A DNA stretch of 64,000 nucleotides from Reticulitermes speratus. Its lineage: Eukaryota; Arthropoda; Insecta; Blattodea; Rhinotermitidae. Under the pieces are notes generated by a model that had not been told where the DNA came from, made no database searches, and worked only from the letters and a program-made list of their open reading frames with translations. The translations under genes were made by a program, and so were the position numbers. Location of the stretch: NCBI GenBank assembly GCA_021186555.1, contig JAJKFL010000237.1, positions 186,001 through 250,000 on the forward strand, given 5' to 3'. Below, piece after piece: positions 26,701 through 38,575 of the stretch; position 1 is the first letter of the stretch, and each line of letters begins with the position of its first letter.

Positions 26701-27267
26701 CAAAGTACCTCAGCAAAGTACCGTCAAAGCACATCAAGTAACTACAGCAATTGTAACCATCTCAAATCACTCACAAAGTACCTCAGCAACGTACCGTCAA
26801 AGCACATCAAGTAACTACAGCAACTGTAACCATCTCACAGTCACACACAAAGTACCTCAGCAACGTACCTTCAAAGCACATCAAGTAACTACAGCAACTG
26901 TAACCATCTCACAGTCACTCACAAAGTACCTCAGCAACGTACCCTCAAAGCACATCAAGTAACTACAGCAACTGTAACCATCTCACAATCACTCACAAAG
27001 TACCTCAGCAACGTACCGTTAAAGCACATCAAGTAACTACAGCAACTGTAACCATCTCACAATCACTCACAAAGTACCTCAGCAACGTACCGTCAAAGCA
27101 CATCAAGTAACTACAGCAACTGTAGCCATCTCACAATCACTCACAAAGTACCTCAGCAACGTACCGTCAAAGCACATCAAGTAACTACAGCAACTGTAAC
27201 CATCTCACAATCACTCACAAAGTACCTCAGCAACGTACTGTCAAAGCACATCAAGTAACTACAGCAA
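23792..27267. repeat. Satellite array, 74-bp unit, about 47 copies, seeded by LINE coding sequence
   Basis: Each unit encodes in one frame VTISQSLTKYLSNVPSKH, the terminal coding segment of the flanking LINE, which continues seamlessly at both edges. Period 74 bp, identity very high. A rare deletion variant (ctcaaatcactc) occurs near 24840 and again about 1923 bp later, i.e. 26 units, marking a large block duplication. Confidence 0.95.
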
Positions 27268-27310
27268 ACAGCTATACTGGCACTGCACACGTACTGCGGG
27301 AAGTACATTG
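27268..27310 (+). pseudogene. Last codons of the LINE after the array
   Basis: acagctatactgg followed by cactgcacacgtactgcgg matches the TAILxTAHxLRxV ending expected after the array unit in the LINE family. Confidence 0.6.
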
Positions 27311-27549
27311 TGCGTGGGAAATAGCATTACGTGTAGCTTAAATTGTAGCTACAGAATAGCTGTAACACTGTGTACCGTAGATACGTGGTTTGTTTCAGGT
27401 ACATAACTGAAAATACACTGCATAAAGGTGATGAAAATAATAATAATAATAATAAATATAATAGTAATAATAATAATAACATCAACGCAAGTCTACAAAT
27501 TTATGCAGTATTAATGTAGGATTGATGCGGGCTGTAAAACTTTGTTTCT
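27311..27549. other. Unassigned, contains an AAT-rich microsatellite
   Basis: A short (aat/aataa)n run at about 27435-27480; nothing else recognised. Confidence 0.6.
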
Positions 27550-27860
27550 ATTCCTTCGATCCAGTTTCCATTGTGTGTGTAAAAGTTAAAGTTCTCCCTA
27601 TAACAAACCATGAAGGCCCAGAGGAGGAGTAGAGGTATAGCTCTACTCTTTCTTTAACCTCGGCGCTAGATGGGGTTGGGTGGTCAACGCCACGCCCCGG
27701 CCGCTTAAAAGAATACCCGATACCCATTGTACAGGAGGCTAGGTAGGCCCCAGGGTCAGTCTGGACGGGTGTTGAAAATCTCGCTCCCACCGGGACTCGA
27801 TCCCCGGACCGTCCACCGCGATAGCTCAGTCGCTATACCGACTGAGCTATCGCGGCCCCC
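27550..27860 (-). mobile_element. tRNA-derived SINE with palindromic head
   Basis: Minus strand begins ggggccgcgatagctcagtc, a tRNA-like A box (TAGCTCAGTCGG), followed by a B box (ggatcgagtcccgg) about 45 bp on, then a roughly 230-bp body. These are RNA polymerase III internal promoter elements of tRNA-derived SINEs. The head contains a perfect 17-bp inverted repeat (27816-27832 and 27839-27855, 6-nt loop), so the half that should form the anticodon arm is a reverse copy of the A-box arm. Target duplications were not confirmed. Confidence 0.7.
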
Positions 27861-28205
27861 TTGCATTACTAGTGTTCGTAAAGAAATTGCGAAGTCGTCG
27901 TTATATTTGTCTGTCTGCATGTTTTAAAGCGAAAACTACTGGGCGGATTGTCCCGTTACTTCCTACTAAACCTTTGGACATATCGTTAGTTTCGTTAAAA
28001 TCTGTCACAAATGAACACTTTACAGAAGACCTAAGTACGTTTATAATCAATCGCCATGACTGCTCGATATAAATGAGACACACTGTGGTCCTTGTATGGT
28101 ACAAGCTGAGACTGAAGAACCAGTTGATCATCAAGCATGTAAAACTTTAAAAGCCAGCAAGGCCTATCATCATTTAAGGGATAAAGTTGCAAGAAACACC
28201 GTTTG
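27861..28205. other. Unassigned stretch
   Basis: Overlapping 66-77-codon frames on both strands have no motif I recognise. Confidence 0.4.
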
Positions 28206-28218
28206 CGATGTCTTTGGT

Positions 28219-28515
28219 ACTCTTTATTTTCTTTACTTTATCGTGTCTGGCTCATTAAATTAAAGATAATTTGCCCAGTATAGGGCTACGTCAATTCCTT
28301 TTTTATTTGCAAGCCATAAATCCTCGAGGGTGCATTTGTGGGGGCAGTCCTTGCATGACAGGAGATGCTCCATATCTTGTACCTCTCCTCTTTTACTGTC
28401 CGGTGTTCGAAGGATTAGCCGTCTATTAATAGACATTTCCAGGGGACGCCGTCCATGGTACTTTCCAAGTGAGTCACAGTACCATTGCAAGCGTGGAGGC
28501 TCCTTCCTTTTCCCC
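28219..28515 (-). mobile_element. 5'-truncated LINE 3' end with 13-bp target duplication
   Basis: Flanked by identical 13-bp copies of cgatgtctttggt at 28206-28218 and 28516-28528, a textbook target-site duplication. The insert encodes on the minus strand VQDMEHLLSCKDCPHKCTLE and DLWLANKKGIDVALYWA, which resembles the zinc-binding C-terminal end of R1/Jockey-like LINE polyproteins. Only about 300 bp of the element inserted. Confidence 0.75.
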
Positions 28516-28574
28516 CGATGTCTTTGGTGAACGAACGAATGTAAATCGGCTTATTAAATACAGAAACTGATGAG

Positions 28575-31500
28575 ATTAAAAGAAGCTGTGTGTAGACACA
28601 GACCTGAACTGTGGCCTACAGTTGATTACATGAAGCTGTGTGTAGACACAGACCTGAACTGTGGCCGACAGTTGGTTACATGAAGCTGTGTGTAGACACA
28701 GAACAGAACTGTGGCCGACAGTTGGTTACATGAAGCTGTGTGTAGACACAGACCTGAACTGTGGCCTACAGTTGATTACATGAAGCTGTGTGTAGACACA
28801 GACCTGAACTGTGGCCGACAGTTGGTTACATGAAGCTGTGTGTAGACACAGACCAGAACTGTGGCCGACAGTTGGTTACATGAAGCTGTGCGTAGACACA
28901 GACCTGAACTGTGGCCGACAGTTGGTTACATGAAGCTGTGTGTAGACACAGACCTGAACTATGGCCGACAGTTGGTTACATGAAGCTGTGTGTAGACACA
29001 GACCTGAACTGTGGCCGACAGTTGGTTACATGAAGCTGTGTGTAGACATAGACCTGAACTGTGGCCGAAAGTTGGTTACATGAAGCTGTGAGTAGACACG
29101 GACCTGAACTGTGGCCGACAGTTGGTTACATGAAGCTTGGTGTAGACATAGACCTGAACTGTGGCCGACAGTTGGTTACATGAAGCTGTGAGTAGACACG
29201 GACCTGAACTGTGGCCGAAAGTTGGTTACATGAAGCTGTGTGTAGACATAGACCTGAACTGTGACCGACAGTTGGTTACATGAAGCTGTGAGTAGACACG
29301 GACTTGAACTGTAGCCGACAGTTGGTTACATGAAGCTGTGTGTAGACATAGACTTGAACTGTGGCCGACAGTTGGTTACATGAAGCTGTGAGTAGACACA
29401 GACCTGAACTATGGCCGAAAGTTGGTTACATGAAGCTGTGTGTAGACACAGACCTGAACTGTGTCCCGACATTTGGTTACATGAAGCTCTCAGTAGACAC
29501 AGACCTGAACTGTGGCCGACAGTTGGTTACATGAAGCTGTGTGTAGACACAGACCTGAACTGTGGCCGACAGTTGGTTACATGAAGCTGTGTGTAGACAC
29601 AGACCTGAACTGTGGCCGACAGTTGGTTACATGAAGCTGTGCGTAGACACAGACCTGAACTATGGCCGACAGTTGGTTACATGAAGGTGTGTGTAGACAC
29701 AGACCTGAACTGTGGCCAACAGATGGCTACATGAAGCTGTGTGTAGACATAGACCTGAACTGTGGCCGACAGTTGGTTACATGAAGCTGTGAGTAGACAC
29801 AGACCTCAACTGTGGCCGACAGTTGGTTACATGAAGCTGTGTGTAGACACAGACCTGAACTGTGGCTGACAGTTGGTTACATGAAGCTGTGTGTAGACAC
29901 AGACCTGAACTGTGGCCGACAGTTGGTTACATGAAGCTGTGCGTAGACACAGACCTGAACTATGGCCGACAGTTGGTTACATGAAGGTGTGTGTAGACAC
30001 AGACCTGAACTGTGGCCAACAGATGGCTACATGAAGCTGTGTGTAGACATAGACCTGAACTGTGGCCGACAGTTGGTTACATGAACCTGTGAGTAGACAC
30101 GGACATGAAATGTGGCCGAGAGTTGGTTACATGAAGCTGTGTGTAACCATAGACCTGAACTGTGGCCGACAGTTGGTTACATGAAGCTGTGAGTAAACAC
30201 GGACCTGAACTGTGGCCGACAGTTGGTTACATGAAGCTGTGTGTAGACATAGACCTGAACTGTGGCCGACAGTTGGTTACATGAAGCTGTGAGTAGACAC
30301 GGACCTGAACTGTGGCCGACAGTTGGTTACATGAAGCTGTGTGTAGACATAGACCTGAACTGTGGCCGACAGTTGGTTACATGAAGCTGTGTGTAGACAC
30401 AGACCTGAACTGTGGCCTACAGTTGGTTACATGAAGTTGTGCGTAGACACAGACCTGAACTGTGGCCTACAGTTGTTTACATGAATCTGTGTGTAGACAC
30501 AGACCTGAACTGTGGCCGACAGTTGGTTACATGAAGCTGTGCCTAGACACAGTCCTGAACTGTGGCCGACAGTTGGTTACATGAAGCTGTGTGTAGACAC
30601 AGACCTGAACTGTGGCCGACAGTTGGTTACATGAAGCTGTGTGTAGACATAGACCTGAACTGTGGCCTACAGTTGGTTACATGAAGTTGTGCGTAGACAC
30701 AGACCTGAACTGTGGCTTACAGTTGGTTACATGAAGCTGTGTGTAGACACAGACCTGAACTGTGGCCGACAGTTGGTTACATGAAGCTGTGCCTAGACAC
30801 AGTCCTGAACTGTGGCCGACAGTTGGTTACATGAAGCTGTGTGTAGACGCAGACCTGAACTGTGGCCGACAGTTGGTTACATGAAGCTGTGTGTAGACAC
30901 AGACCTGAAATGTGGCCTACAGTTGGTTACATGAAGCTGTGTGTAGACACATACCTGAACTGTGGCCTACAGTTGGTTACATGAATCTGTGCGTAGACAC
31001 AGACCTGAACTGTGGCCGACAGTTGGTTACATGAAGCTGTGTGTAGACACAGACCTGAACTGTGGCCTACAGTTGGTTACATGAAGCTGTGCGTAGACAC
31101 AGACCTGAACTGTGGCCGACAGTTGGTTATATGAAGCTGTTTGTAGACACAGACCTGAACTGTGGCCTACAGTTGGTTACATGAATCTGTGCGTAGACAC
31201 AGACCTGAACTGTGGCCGACAGTTAGTTACATGAAGCTGTGTATAGACACAGACCTGAACTGTGGTCGAGAGTTGGTTACATGAAGCTGTGCGTAGACAC
31301 AGACCTGAACTGTGGCCCGACATTTGGTTACATGAACCTGTGTGTAGACACAGACCTGAACTGTGGCCGACAGTTGGTTACATGAAGCTGTGTGTAGACA
31401 CAGACCTGAACTGTGGCCGACAGTTGGTTACATGAAGCTGTGTGTAGACACAGACCTGAACTGTGGCCGACAGTTGGTTAGATGAAGCTGTGCCTAGACA

Positions 31501-32125
31501 CAGTCCTGAACTGTAGCCGACAGTTCGTTACATGAAGCTGTGTGTAGACGCAGACCTGAACTGTGGCCGACAGTTGGTTACATGAAGCTGTGTGTAGACA
31601 CAGACCTGAACTGTGGCCTACAGTTGGTTACATGAAGCTGTGTGTAGACACATACCTGAACTGTGGCCTACAGTTGGTTACATGAATCTGTGCGTAGGCA
31701 CAGACCTGAACTGTGGCCGACAGTTGGTTACATGAAGCTGTGTGTAGACACAGACCTGAACTGTGGCCTACAGTTGGTTACATGAAGCTGTGCGTAGACA
31801 CAGACCTGAACTGTGGCCGACAGTTGGTTATATGAAGCTGTGTGTAGACATAGACTTGAACTGTGGCCTATAGTTGGTTACATGAATCTGTGCGTATACA
31901 CAGACCTGATCTGTGGCCGACAGTTGGTTACATGAAGCTGTGTGTAGACACAGACCTGATCTGTGGCCGACAGTTGGTTACATGAAGCTGTGTGTAGACA
32001 CAGACCTGAACTTTGGCCGACAGTTGGTTACATGAAGCTGTGCGTAGACACAGACTTGAACTGTGCCCCGACATTTGGTTACATGAATCTGTGTGTAGAC
32101 ACAGACCTGAACTGTGGCCCGACAT
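28575..32125. repeat. Satellite array, 50-bp unit, about 71 copies
   Basis: Unit tgaagctgtgtgtagacaca plus gacctgaactgtggccgacagttggttaca. Variant pairs recur in blocks: the block at about 29640-29730 repeats at 29940-30030, and gcctagacacagtcctgaac recurs at 30541, 30791 and 31491. This shows unequal exchange of multi-unit blocks. Confidence 0.95.
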
Positions 32126-32373
32126 TACGCTCGTACAACGTGACAGTGTTTAAGCACTCTGTCAAGCAGTTTGTGGCGAAAAGCAATGTATCGCTGTACT
32201 GAACACCGCCTTATTCAGCAGACATTGCTACTGTAGTCAGTAGTGGCATAATGTATGGGCACACATTGTAGCTAATGTCAGTTGTGTCAACTTTCAATCG
32301 TCTACTGTATTACATTTTATATATAATTACTGCAATTTCTAGCTGCCCAAGGACACTACGTTGAAAGTAATGC
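32126..32373. other. Spacer between the 50-bp and 63-bp arrays
   Basis: Nothing coding recognised. Confidence 0.5.
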
Positions 32374-32690
32374 CTGTCATCAAGCTGTAAGTGTACTGCA
32401 ATACGTACAATTACATCACTTGGCGAACTGTACAGTCTGTCATCAAGCTGTAAGCGTACTGCAGTACATGCAATTACATCACTTGGCGAACTGTACAGTC
32501 TGTCATCAAGCTGTAAGTGTACTGCAATAGTGCAATTACATCACTTGGCGAACTGTACAGTCTGTCATCAAGCTGTAAGCGTACTGCATTACATGCAATT
32601 ACATCACTTGGCGAACTGTACAGTCTGTCATCAAGCTGTAAGTGTACTGCAATAGTGCAATTACATCACTTGTCGCACTGTACAGCCACA
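32374..32690. repeat. Tandem repeat, 63-bp unit, 5 copies
   Basis: Unit includes tcatcaagctgtaagtgtac and ttacatcacttggcgaactg, period about 63 bp. Confidence 0.9.
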
Positions 32691-33310
32691 CCTCTTGTGT
32701 TCTCACAACGTTTATCACAGTTGCCCAGCAACAGTTACATGTTAACACGTGTGGCAAACTGAAGTGCTGTATAATCTCTGTTATCACTACATTCGTGTTT
32801 GACTATCCCACTTGATAGTGTGGGGCAGGGCTGACGTGTTGACTTGACTGATGTGCATTAAAGGATTAATTGACGAACCCAGTCGATATCTCGACTGAGA
32901 TAGACGTCTTAAAGGGAGCGTCCCTGTAGTCAGAATTACGTAAGTTTTGAATATTATAAATTTCCTTGTAAACTTTATACTGTTCATTCCGTTCACTCTC
33001 TATAACCAATTCACAACACTCAACCAACAAAATGCTCAATATTGTTCCTTAGATATTCATATTACAATATCACACTAAACATTGCTACATGTTTCAATCC
33101 ACAAGGGATAATCATGAGAGAACCAAGGAAAGCAATGCCGATTAAAACTAAATTAGCAACTTATATACACAGCTGACATGATGCAAAATACTCAAATATT
33201 CAAAATGTAGACAATTGTTTGTACAATAGATGTATAAGTGTACTGGATATTGGTGTACAGTACCTTCGAGGCAGCCTACGTACTTAACGAAAGTCAAATT
33301 TTGTTAAGTA
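32691..33310. other. Unassigned; contains a degenerate Penelope-type end
   Basis: No gene. On the minus strand at 33091-33118 the sequence reads ctcatga, a 4-bp stem atcc/ggat, then gaaacatgtag. This resembles a decayed hammerhead core like those at 41458 and 56937. Confidence 0.35.
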
Positions 33311-33760
33311 GGGTGAGGGGGGCTAGTTGGCTACAGGGGTAAGTTGGCAAAATGGCCATAACTCCCAAAGATGGCGCAGGATAGCAGCACCTGTCAATTT
33401 GTACTGTTCAATGACTTCTCCTGAGAGCGGTCAGCAAGCGTCAGCGCTTTGTGAGCTATGACTGAAGTGTGGTGTAGTGTTTTATTTTGTACACCGCAGG
33501 AAGTAATTTTTTATCACTTTATAAAATGTTTTGTGTTTGAAGTTTGGTTACAGCTACATGTGACATTGTGCCACCCATGAATGGTACCTCCTTTTGGCTA
33601 ACATTGGAGCTACAGAGAATTGTAGACTTCCATTTTGTTTGAGGACGACACAGTCTAAAACATAAGAAGGTGGCGACGGGGCAGGTCGGCACACTCAACG
33701 TGGGGCATGTTGGCTCACTGTGTCAACTTGCCCGCTTTCGATTAGAAACTTGTTGGTTAA

Positions 33761-34920
33761 TTGTTTACCAGTGTGATATTTTCTGTCCGGTTTAAGAAGC
33801 TAAATAATGCGTACTTGCAAGAAGAGGTCATGCAGGGGCAACATACGTCTGGAGCACTGCTACAAGCTGTGAGAGCTCTGCGAAAACGTGGACGGTCAAC
33901 AAGGAAAGCGGCGAAGAATTTTCAGATTTCTTTTCGTATTTAGGCAAGATACTGCAAAAGGGTAAGGCAGGGTGAGGTAAAAGCACCTGTCATTGAGCAT
34001 ACCGTCCATCCCTCTGGATAGATGACGGAGGAGCATTTTGTAAGATATGTAAAACATTTCGTGGCACATGCTAAGATTTCTAAAGAGAGATCAGTAGTTC
34101 TGTTGCTAGACAACCATGATTCGCATTTGGCCATACGGGCAATAGACTACTGCAAGCAGAATGGCGTGACTGTCCTCAACTTCCCTCAACACTGCAGCCG
34201 TAACTCCAGCCTCTTGACAGGTCTGTCAACGGATCGCTTACGACGTATGTGAACCGAGCTTATGATGCCTGCATAACTAACCATACAGGCACAACAGTGA
34301 CAGTATATGACAATCCTTGTGTCGTCAACACACCTTCGCACCTGACTTCTTTTTACTGCAAATACCAAAGCAGGTTTCCAGTTTTCTGGAATTTACCTGT
34401 CTTTCAAAATGATGAATTTATGGAAGATTACGTTGCAGATATATCTGCCCCTGCTATGGAGGCAGCAGCTTCCAGTAGCAACATTGAACTTCCTGCGATA
34501 TTGATGATTCTCCCAAATGATCATCGTCTGCTTCAAAAGTTGCAACACATCCTGCTACTCCAGAAGACGTTCGAAACCTTCCTATATTGTACGCAAAAAG
34601 AACAAGAATGTAAACAAGAACAAGAAAATAACTGTCATTTTGGCTGATACCTCTGTCAAAAATGCTTTGACACCAGTACAACAGAAGGCTCGGAGCAAAT
34701 GAGAGAAGAACTGGGCCTAAGATATAAGAAAGAGAAGCGTGTCACGTATCTAAAGAGAGATTTACAAGAGCAGAACGCAAAAATACCAAAAAAAAAATCC
34801 AAAAATGCAGGCGACGCAGACGAAGAAGACTCCGAGGATAATTCCTACCTCTACTGTCTTGGCTCATCCAGAGAAATGTGGATTCAGTGCACAGAATGCA
34901 AGTTGCGGTCACTTGAGTAA
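33761..34920 (+). pseudogene. pogo/Tigger-like DDE transposase remnant
   Basis: N-terminal ALLQAVRALRKRGRSTRKAA resembles a psq-type helix-turn-helix. Then, after an internal deletion, comes HPSGWMTEEHFVRYVKHFV-like sequence with VVLLLDNHDSHLAIRAIDYC and GVTVLNFPQHCS, the second catalytic block of the pogo DDE nuclease. The block with the first aspartate is missing. The distal part contains VFQNDEFMEDYVADISAPAM and a C-terminal YLYCLGSSREMWIQCTEC, a PHD-like tail common in insect members. Stops and frame changes separate the parts, so it is dead. Confidence 0.8.
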
Positions 34921-34994
34921 TGGACCGATGGCTCTCCCGGCTGTGTTTGCTTAAATTACCAGTCTCATAGGATTGGGATACTTTATTTAGAATG

Positions 34995-36162
34995 AAAACG
35001 TGTGTTGCTGGTGGTAGGCTAGTGCCATACTGAGTTACGTGTGTTGCTGGTGGTAGGTTAGTGCCATACTGAGTTACGTGTGTTGCTGGTGGTAGGCTAG
35101 TGCCATACTAAGTTACGTGTGTTGCTGTGGTAGGCTAGTGCCATACTGAGTTACGTGTGTTGCTGGTGGTAGGCTAGTGCCATAATGAGTTACGTGTGTT
35201 GCTGGTGGTAGGCTAGTGCCATACTGAGTTACGTGTGTTGCTGTGGTAGGCTAGTGCCATACTGAGTTACGTGTGTTGCTGGTGGTAGGCTAGTGCCATA
35301 CTGAGTTACGTGTGTTGCTGTGGTAGGCTAGTGTCATACTGAGTTACGTGTGTTGCTGTGGTAGGCTAGTGCCATACTGAGTTATGTGTGTTGCTGTGGT
35401 AGGCTAGTGTCATACTGAGTTACGTGTGTTGCTGTGGTAGGCTAGTGCCATACTGAGTTACGTGTGTTGCTGGTGGTAGGCTAGTGTCATACTGAGTTAC
35501 GTGTGTTGCTGGTGGTAGGCTAGTGCCATACTGAGTTACGTGTGTTGCTGTGGTAGGCTAGTGTCATACTGAGTTACGTGTGTAGCTGGTGGTAGGCTAG
35601 TGCCATACTGAGTTACGTGTGTTGCTGGTGGTAGGCTAGTGTCATACTGAGTTACGTGTGTTGCTGGTGGTAGGCTAGTGCCATACTGAGTTACGTGTGT
35701 TGCTGTGGTAGGCTAGTGCCATACTGAGTTACGTGTGTTGCTGGTGGTAGGCTAGTGCCATACTGAGTTACGTGTGTAGCTGGTGGTAGGCTAGTGCCAT
35801 ACTGAGTTACGTGTGTTGCTGGTGGTAGGCTAGTGCCATACTGAGTTACGTGTGTTGCTGGTGGTAGGCTAGTGCCATACTGAGTTACGTGTGTTGCTGG
35901 TGGTAGGCTAGTGTCATACTGAGTTACGTGTGTTGCTGGTGGTAGGCTAGTGCCATACTGAGTTACGTGTGTTGCTGGCGGTAGGCTAGTGCCATACTGA
36001 GTTACGTGTGTTGCTGGTGGTAGGCTAGTGTCATACTGAGTTACGTGTGTTGCTGGTGGTAGGCTAGTGTCATACTGAGTTACGTGTGTTGCTGGTGGTA
36101 GGCTAGTGTCATACTGAGTTACGTGTGTTGCTGGTGGTAGGCTAGTGTCATACTGAGTTACC
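34995..36162. repeat. Minisatellite, 38/39-bp unit, about 30 copies, inside the pogo element
   Basis: Unit acgtgtgttgctggtggtag plus gctagtgccatactgagtt. A shorter variant (gctgtggtagg) is interspersed. The array starts 75 bp after the transposase stop and ends inside the element, so it grew from element sequence. Confidence 0.95.
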
Positions 36163-36288
36163 TTTCCTTTTGATTTTCTTTTTCAATTTAAGAAAATGTA
36201 TTAAATTTTGGGCCGAAATTCTATTGTTTCTCAACCGTTTTATTACCATAATAACACCTCGTTGTTGCGCACAACCTGTATCTGTTAC

Positions 36289-36687
36289 CAGGTGCGCAAC
36301 CAGAATTTTTCATTGGGGGGGGGGAGGCTGACCCTGATGCTGAATATAATTTGTGTTTGATTTTAAAAATTGTGTTATGAAAATCTTGTCATAAGTATAA
36401 CATAACACTGTCAGCAACTGCATTTATATACATACAAATATAACTACATGTTCCATCACTCAATCACAGTGTCCTGTCTTATTGTTTTTTAATATTATTA
36501 ATATATTATTCAAAATTCTAATGTACTAGTCATCAGCTGATTTCAGTGGCTGAATTTGGCTGCAGGGTAAATCACGTAAAACTCTTGATATCATCGTATT
36601 CACAAAATCTGTGTTTTTTAAATTTCAGTTTTGGGGTGTTTGGGGGCTGCAGCCTGGTAGCCCCCCCCCCCCTTTGGTGCGCCCCTA
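36289..36687. mobile_element. Candidate MITE nested in the pogo element
   Basis: Bounded by aggtgcgcaacc on the left and the near-complement ggtgcgccccta on the right, with G-run and C-run just inside each end (gggggggggg near 36316, cccccccccc near 36661). About 400 bp, non-coding. Confidence 0.45.
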
Positions 36688-37006
36688 TCTGACACTTTTG
36701 TTCCATAAAACATTATATTAATCACTGTCGGTTATGTTTTGGCCTTGAAAGGTTGGCATCTTGATTTTCCACGTATTTTACCATATGCCAACTTACCCCG
36801 TGCGTGGGGCAGGTTGGCACACGTGCAGAGGTTAGGGCAAAAGCCTCTCCCTCCTACTCCTTACGAATAGCGTCAAATTTGTGTAGGTCAGATTGTAGCC
36901 CAAGAGTGTTGCTAGCCATACGTGCCGCTGTATTCAACTTAACATGTACAGGGAGAATGTGAAAAATTATAAAGTGAAAAGTGTGCCAACTATCCCCCTC
37001 ACCCCC

Positions 37007-37345
37007 ACTAACTAACAAACTAACGAACTAACTACATGCAGAACAGTCCTTCTTAAGAAGCCAACAGTTCCAAAGCTAGTCAAGACGCTCCCACGATTTG
37101 ACGGAACCTGCAGTTCCACTACTGTGTTCACTACACCCGGCACTTGTACCTATCCTTGCCAGATCAATCCATTCCACATCCTCCCATCCAATTCATTCAG
37201 AATTAGTTCAATTGTTCTCTTCCATCTGCTCCTAGTTCTTAAAAGTGATTTCCTTCTTTTAGGCTTAACCAACCAAAACGCTGTCTGTATACTCCAGTCT
37301 TCTCTACGTGCCACATGGTCCGCCCATCTTATTCTTCTTCACATC
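37007..37345 (-). mobile_element. Degenerate LINE 3' end
   Basis: Minus-strand translation in pieces gives LVPSN-like ELQVPSNRGSVLTSFGTVGF and LRRTVLHVVS, plus MDWIDLA-like and MRWADHVA-like phrases. I know these from the C-terminus and 3' end of an insect LINE that ends in a (GTTA)n-type tail, seen here at 37010-37035. Heavily decayed. The tail directly abuts the pogo end. Confidence 0.55.
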
Positions 37346-38575
37346 ACCCGAATACTATTTGTTGAACAGTAAAAATCATGAAGCTCCTAGTTATGTATTT
37401 TTCGCTAACGTCTTCTTACCTCCTCCCTCCTTCCGTCAAACGTTTCCCCACAAATCCAAACTATAAAACGAATGGCGGTGCGGCGACTGAATTACACAAA
37501 ACACTGGCTCTGTGATTGCTGTTATGTGTGCCGTTGTTGTAGTGCGTCGACATGTAACAGCATTGTGTATGGAGATCAGAAATATGAAGGGAAATGTTTG
37601 TGGGGTTTGGCCAAATACTTCTCTTAATTTTCGACCCAGGTTTATGTTAAAAGCAGAAAACAGAAATGTGTACATATGCGATATAGCGGGCTGGATTTTG
37701 GGCTTTTCTGAAATGGGGCAGTTATGGTGGGGAATTGTAAAATAATAAATGCAAATAAAGCCTCAGGGAACATAAAATCTGCAGGACATGGATATTGAGA
37801 ATATTTATTGCGCAGGCGCAGCACACGTGCACGATATTGCTTCCTTCACACTATACATTTGTATACAATATAACGCAGTTCTGAATGCAGTGTCGTCAGT
37901 GTTATGTTTTGCGTGTCACATTTAAGACATCAAAATAATACAACAATGTGTTGCACAATGTGAAAATGCTTTTATTTAAGTTACATAAAGTCCTTCCAAC
38001 ACAACGTACACAATAACCACTGTCATTTCATCTCACAGTGCTGTCCGCTCTTGTCCCGCTATCCTCTGCAATGTCTATGTACTGCTATTACGTTCGTCTA
38101 TGTCCGTCTGTCTGACTGAAACTGGGACTGTTATGCATTGGTTGTTATGAAATGTGGTGCTTCTACTGATCAGTAAATGTACTAGAACAGATATATAGTA
38201 TTACGTCTACAGACTAACATGGCCATTGTTGAATGTGAAGAGCTAACTGCTCTGACAGTAAGTTACTGTAAATTCGGTGAGGTTGACAAACGTTTAACAC
38301 AAATCGGCAATTTGTACTGACAGTAATTCAGTTGGCCTTCAGTTTGCACAATGTTTCAGTTACCTTTGTAACGTCCGGTTGTGTCGTAACGCTGTCAAAT
38401 TACGACACTGCGCTTTGAGCAAATAGCGTCAATTTGAACTATCTAATCTCGGTATATGATTCACATTATACACACGTACAGCTTCAAGCAGCCGGCTGAA
38501 GTCCACTGCAGAAGACATCAGCTGGACGGTTTTTCTCCTGTTGTGCAGTTGAACACGTAGCAGCAGCAGCTTCTG
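37346..38575. other. Intergenic, no supported gene
   Basis: About 1.2 kb, AT-rich. Frames at 37436-37824 overlap on both strands and carry no domain. Confidence 0.5.

Larger units (their letters stand above)
33311..37006 (+). mobile_element. Decayed pogo-like DNA transposon with nested insertions
   Basis: Terminal inverted repeats of about 20 bp: 33311-33331 (gggtgaggggggctagttgg) and the complement at 36985-37006. Between them lie a broken pogo-type transposase, a 39-bp tandem array and a MITE-like insert. A second weaker subterminal motif (ggcaggttggcac and like) occurs at both sides. Total length 3.7 kb, inflated by the nested repeats. A TA target duplication is plausible on the left but was not confirmed on the right. 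Confidence 0.7.

Noticed and set aside
27816-27855. A functional tRNA gene
   Set aside because: The A and B boxes are present but the anticodon region is a palindrome and no acceptor stem closes; it is a SINE head.
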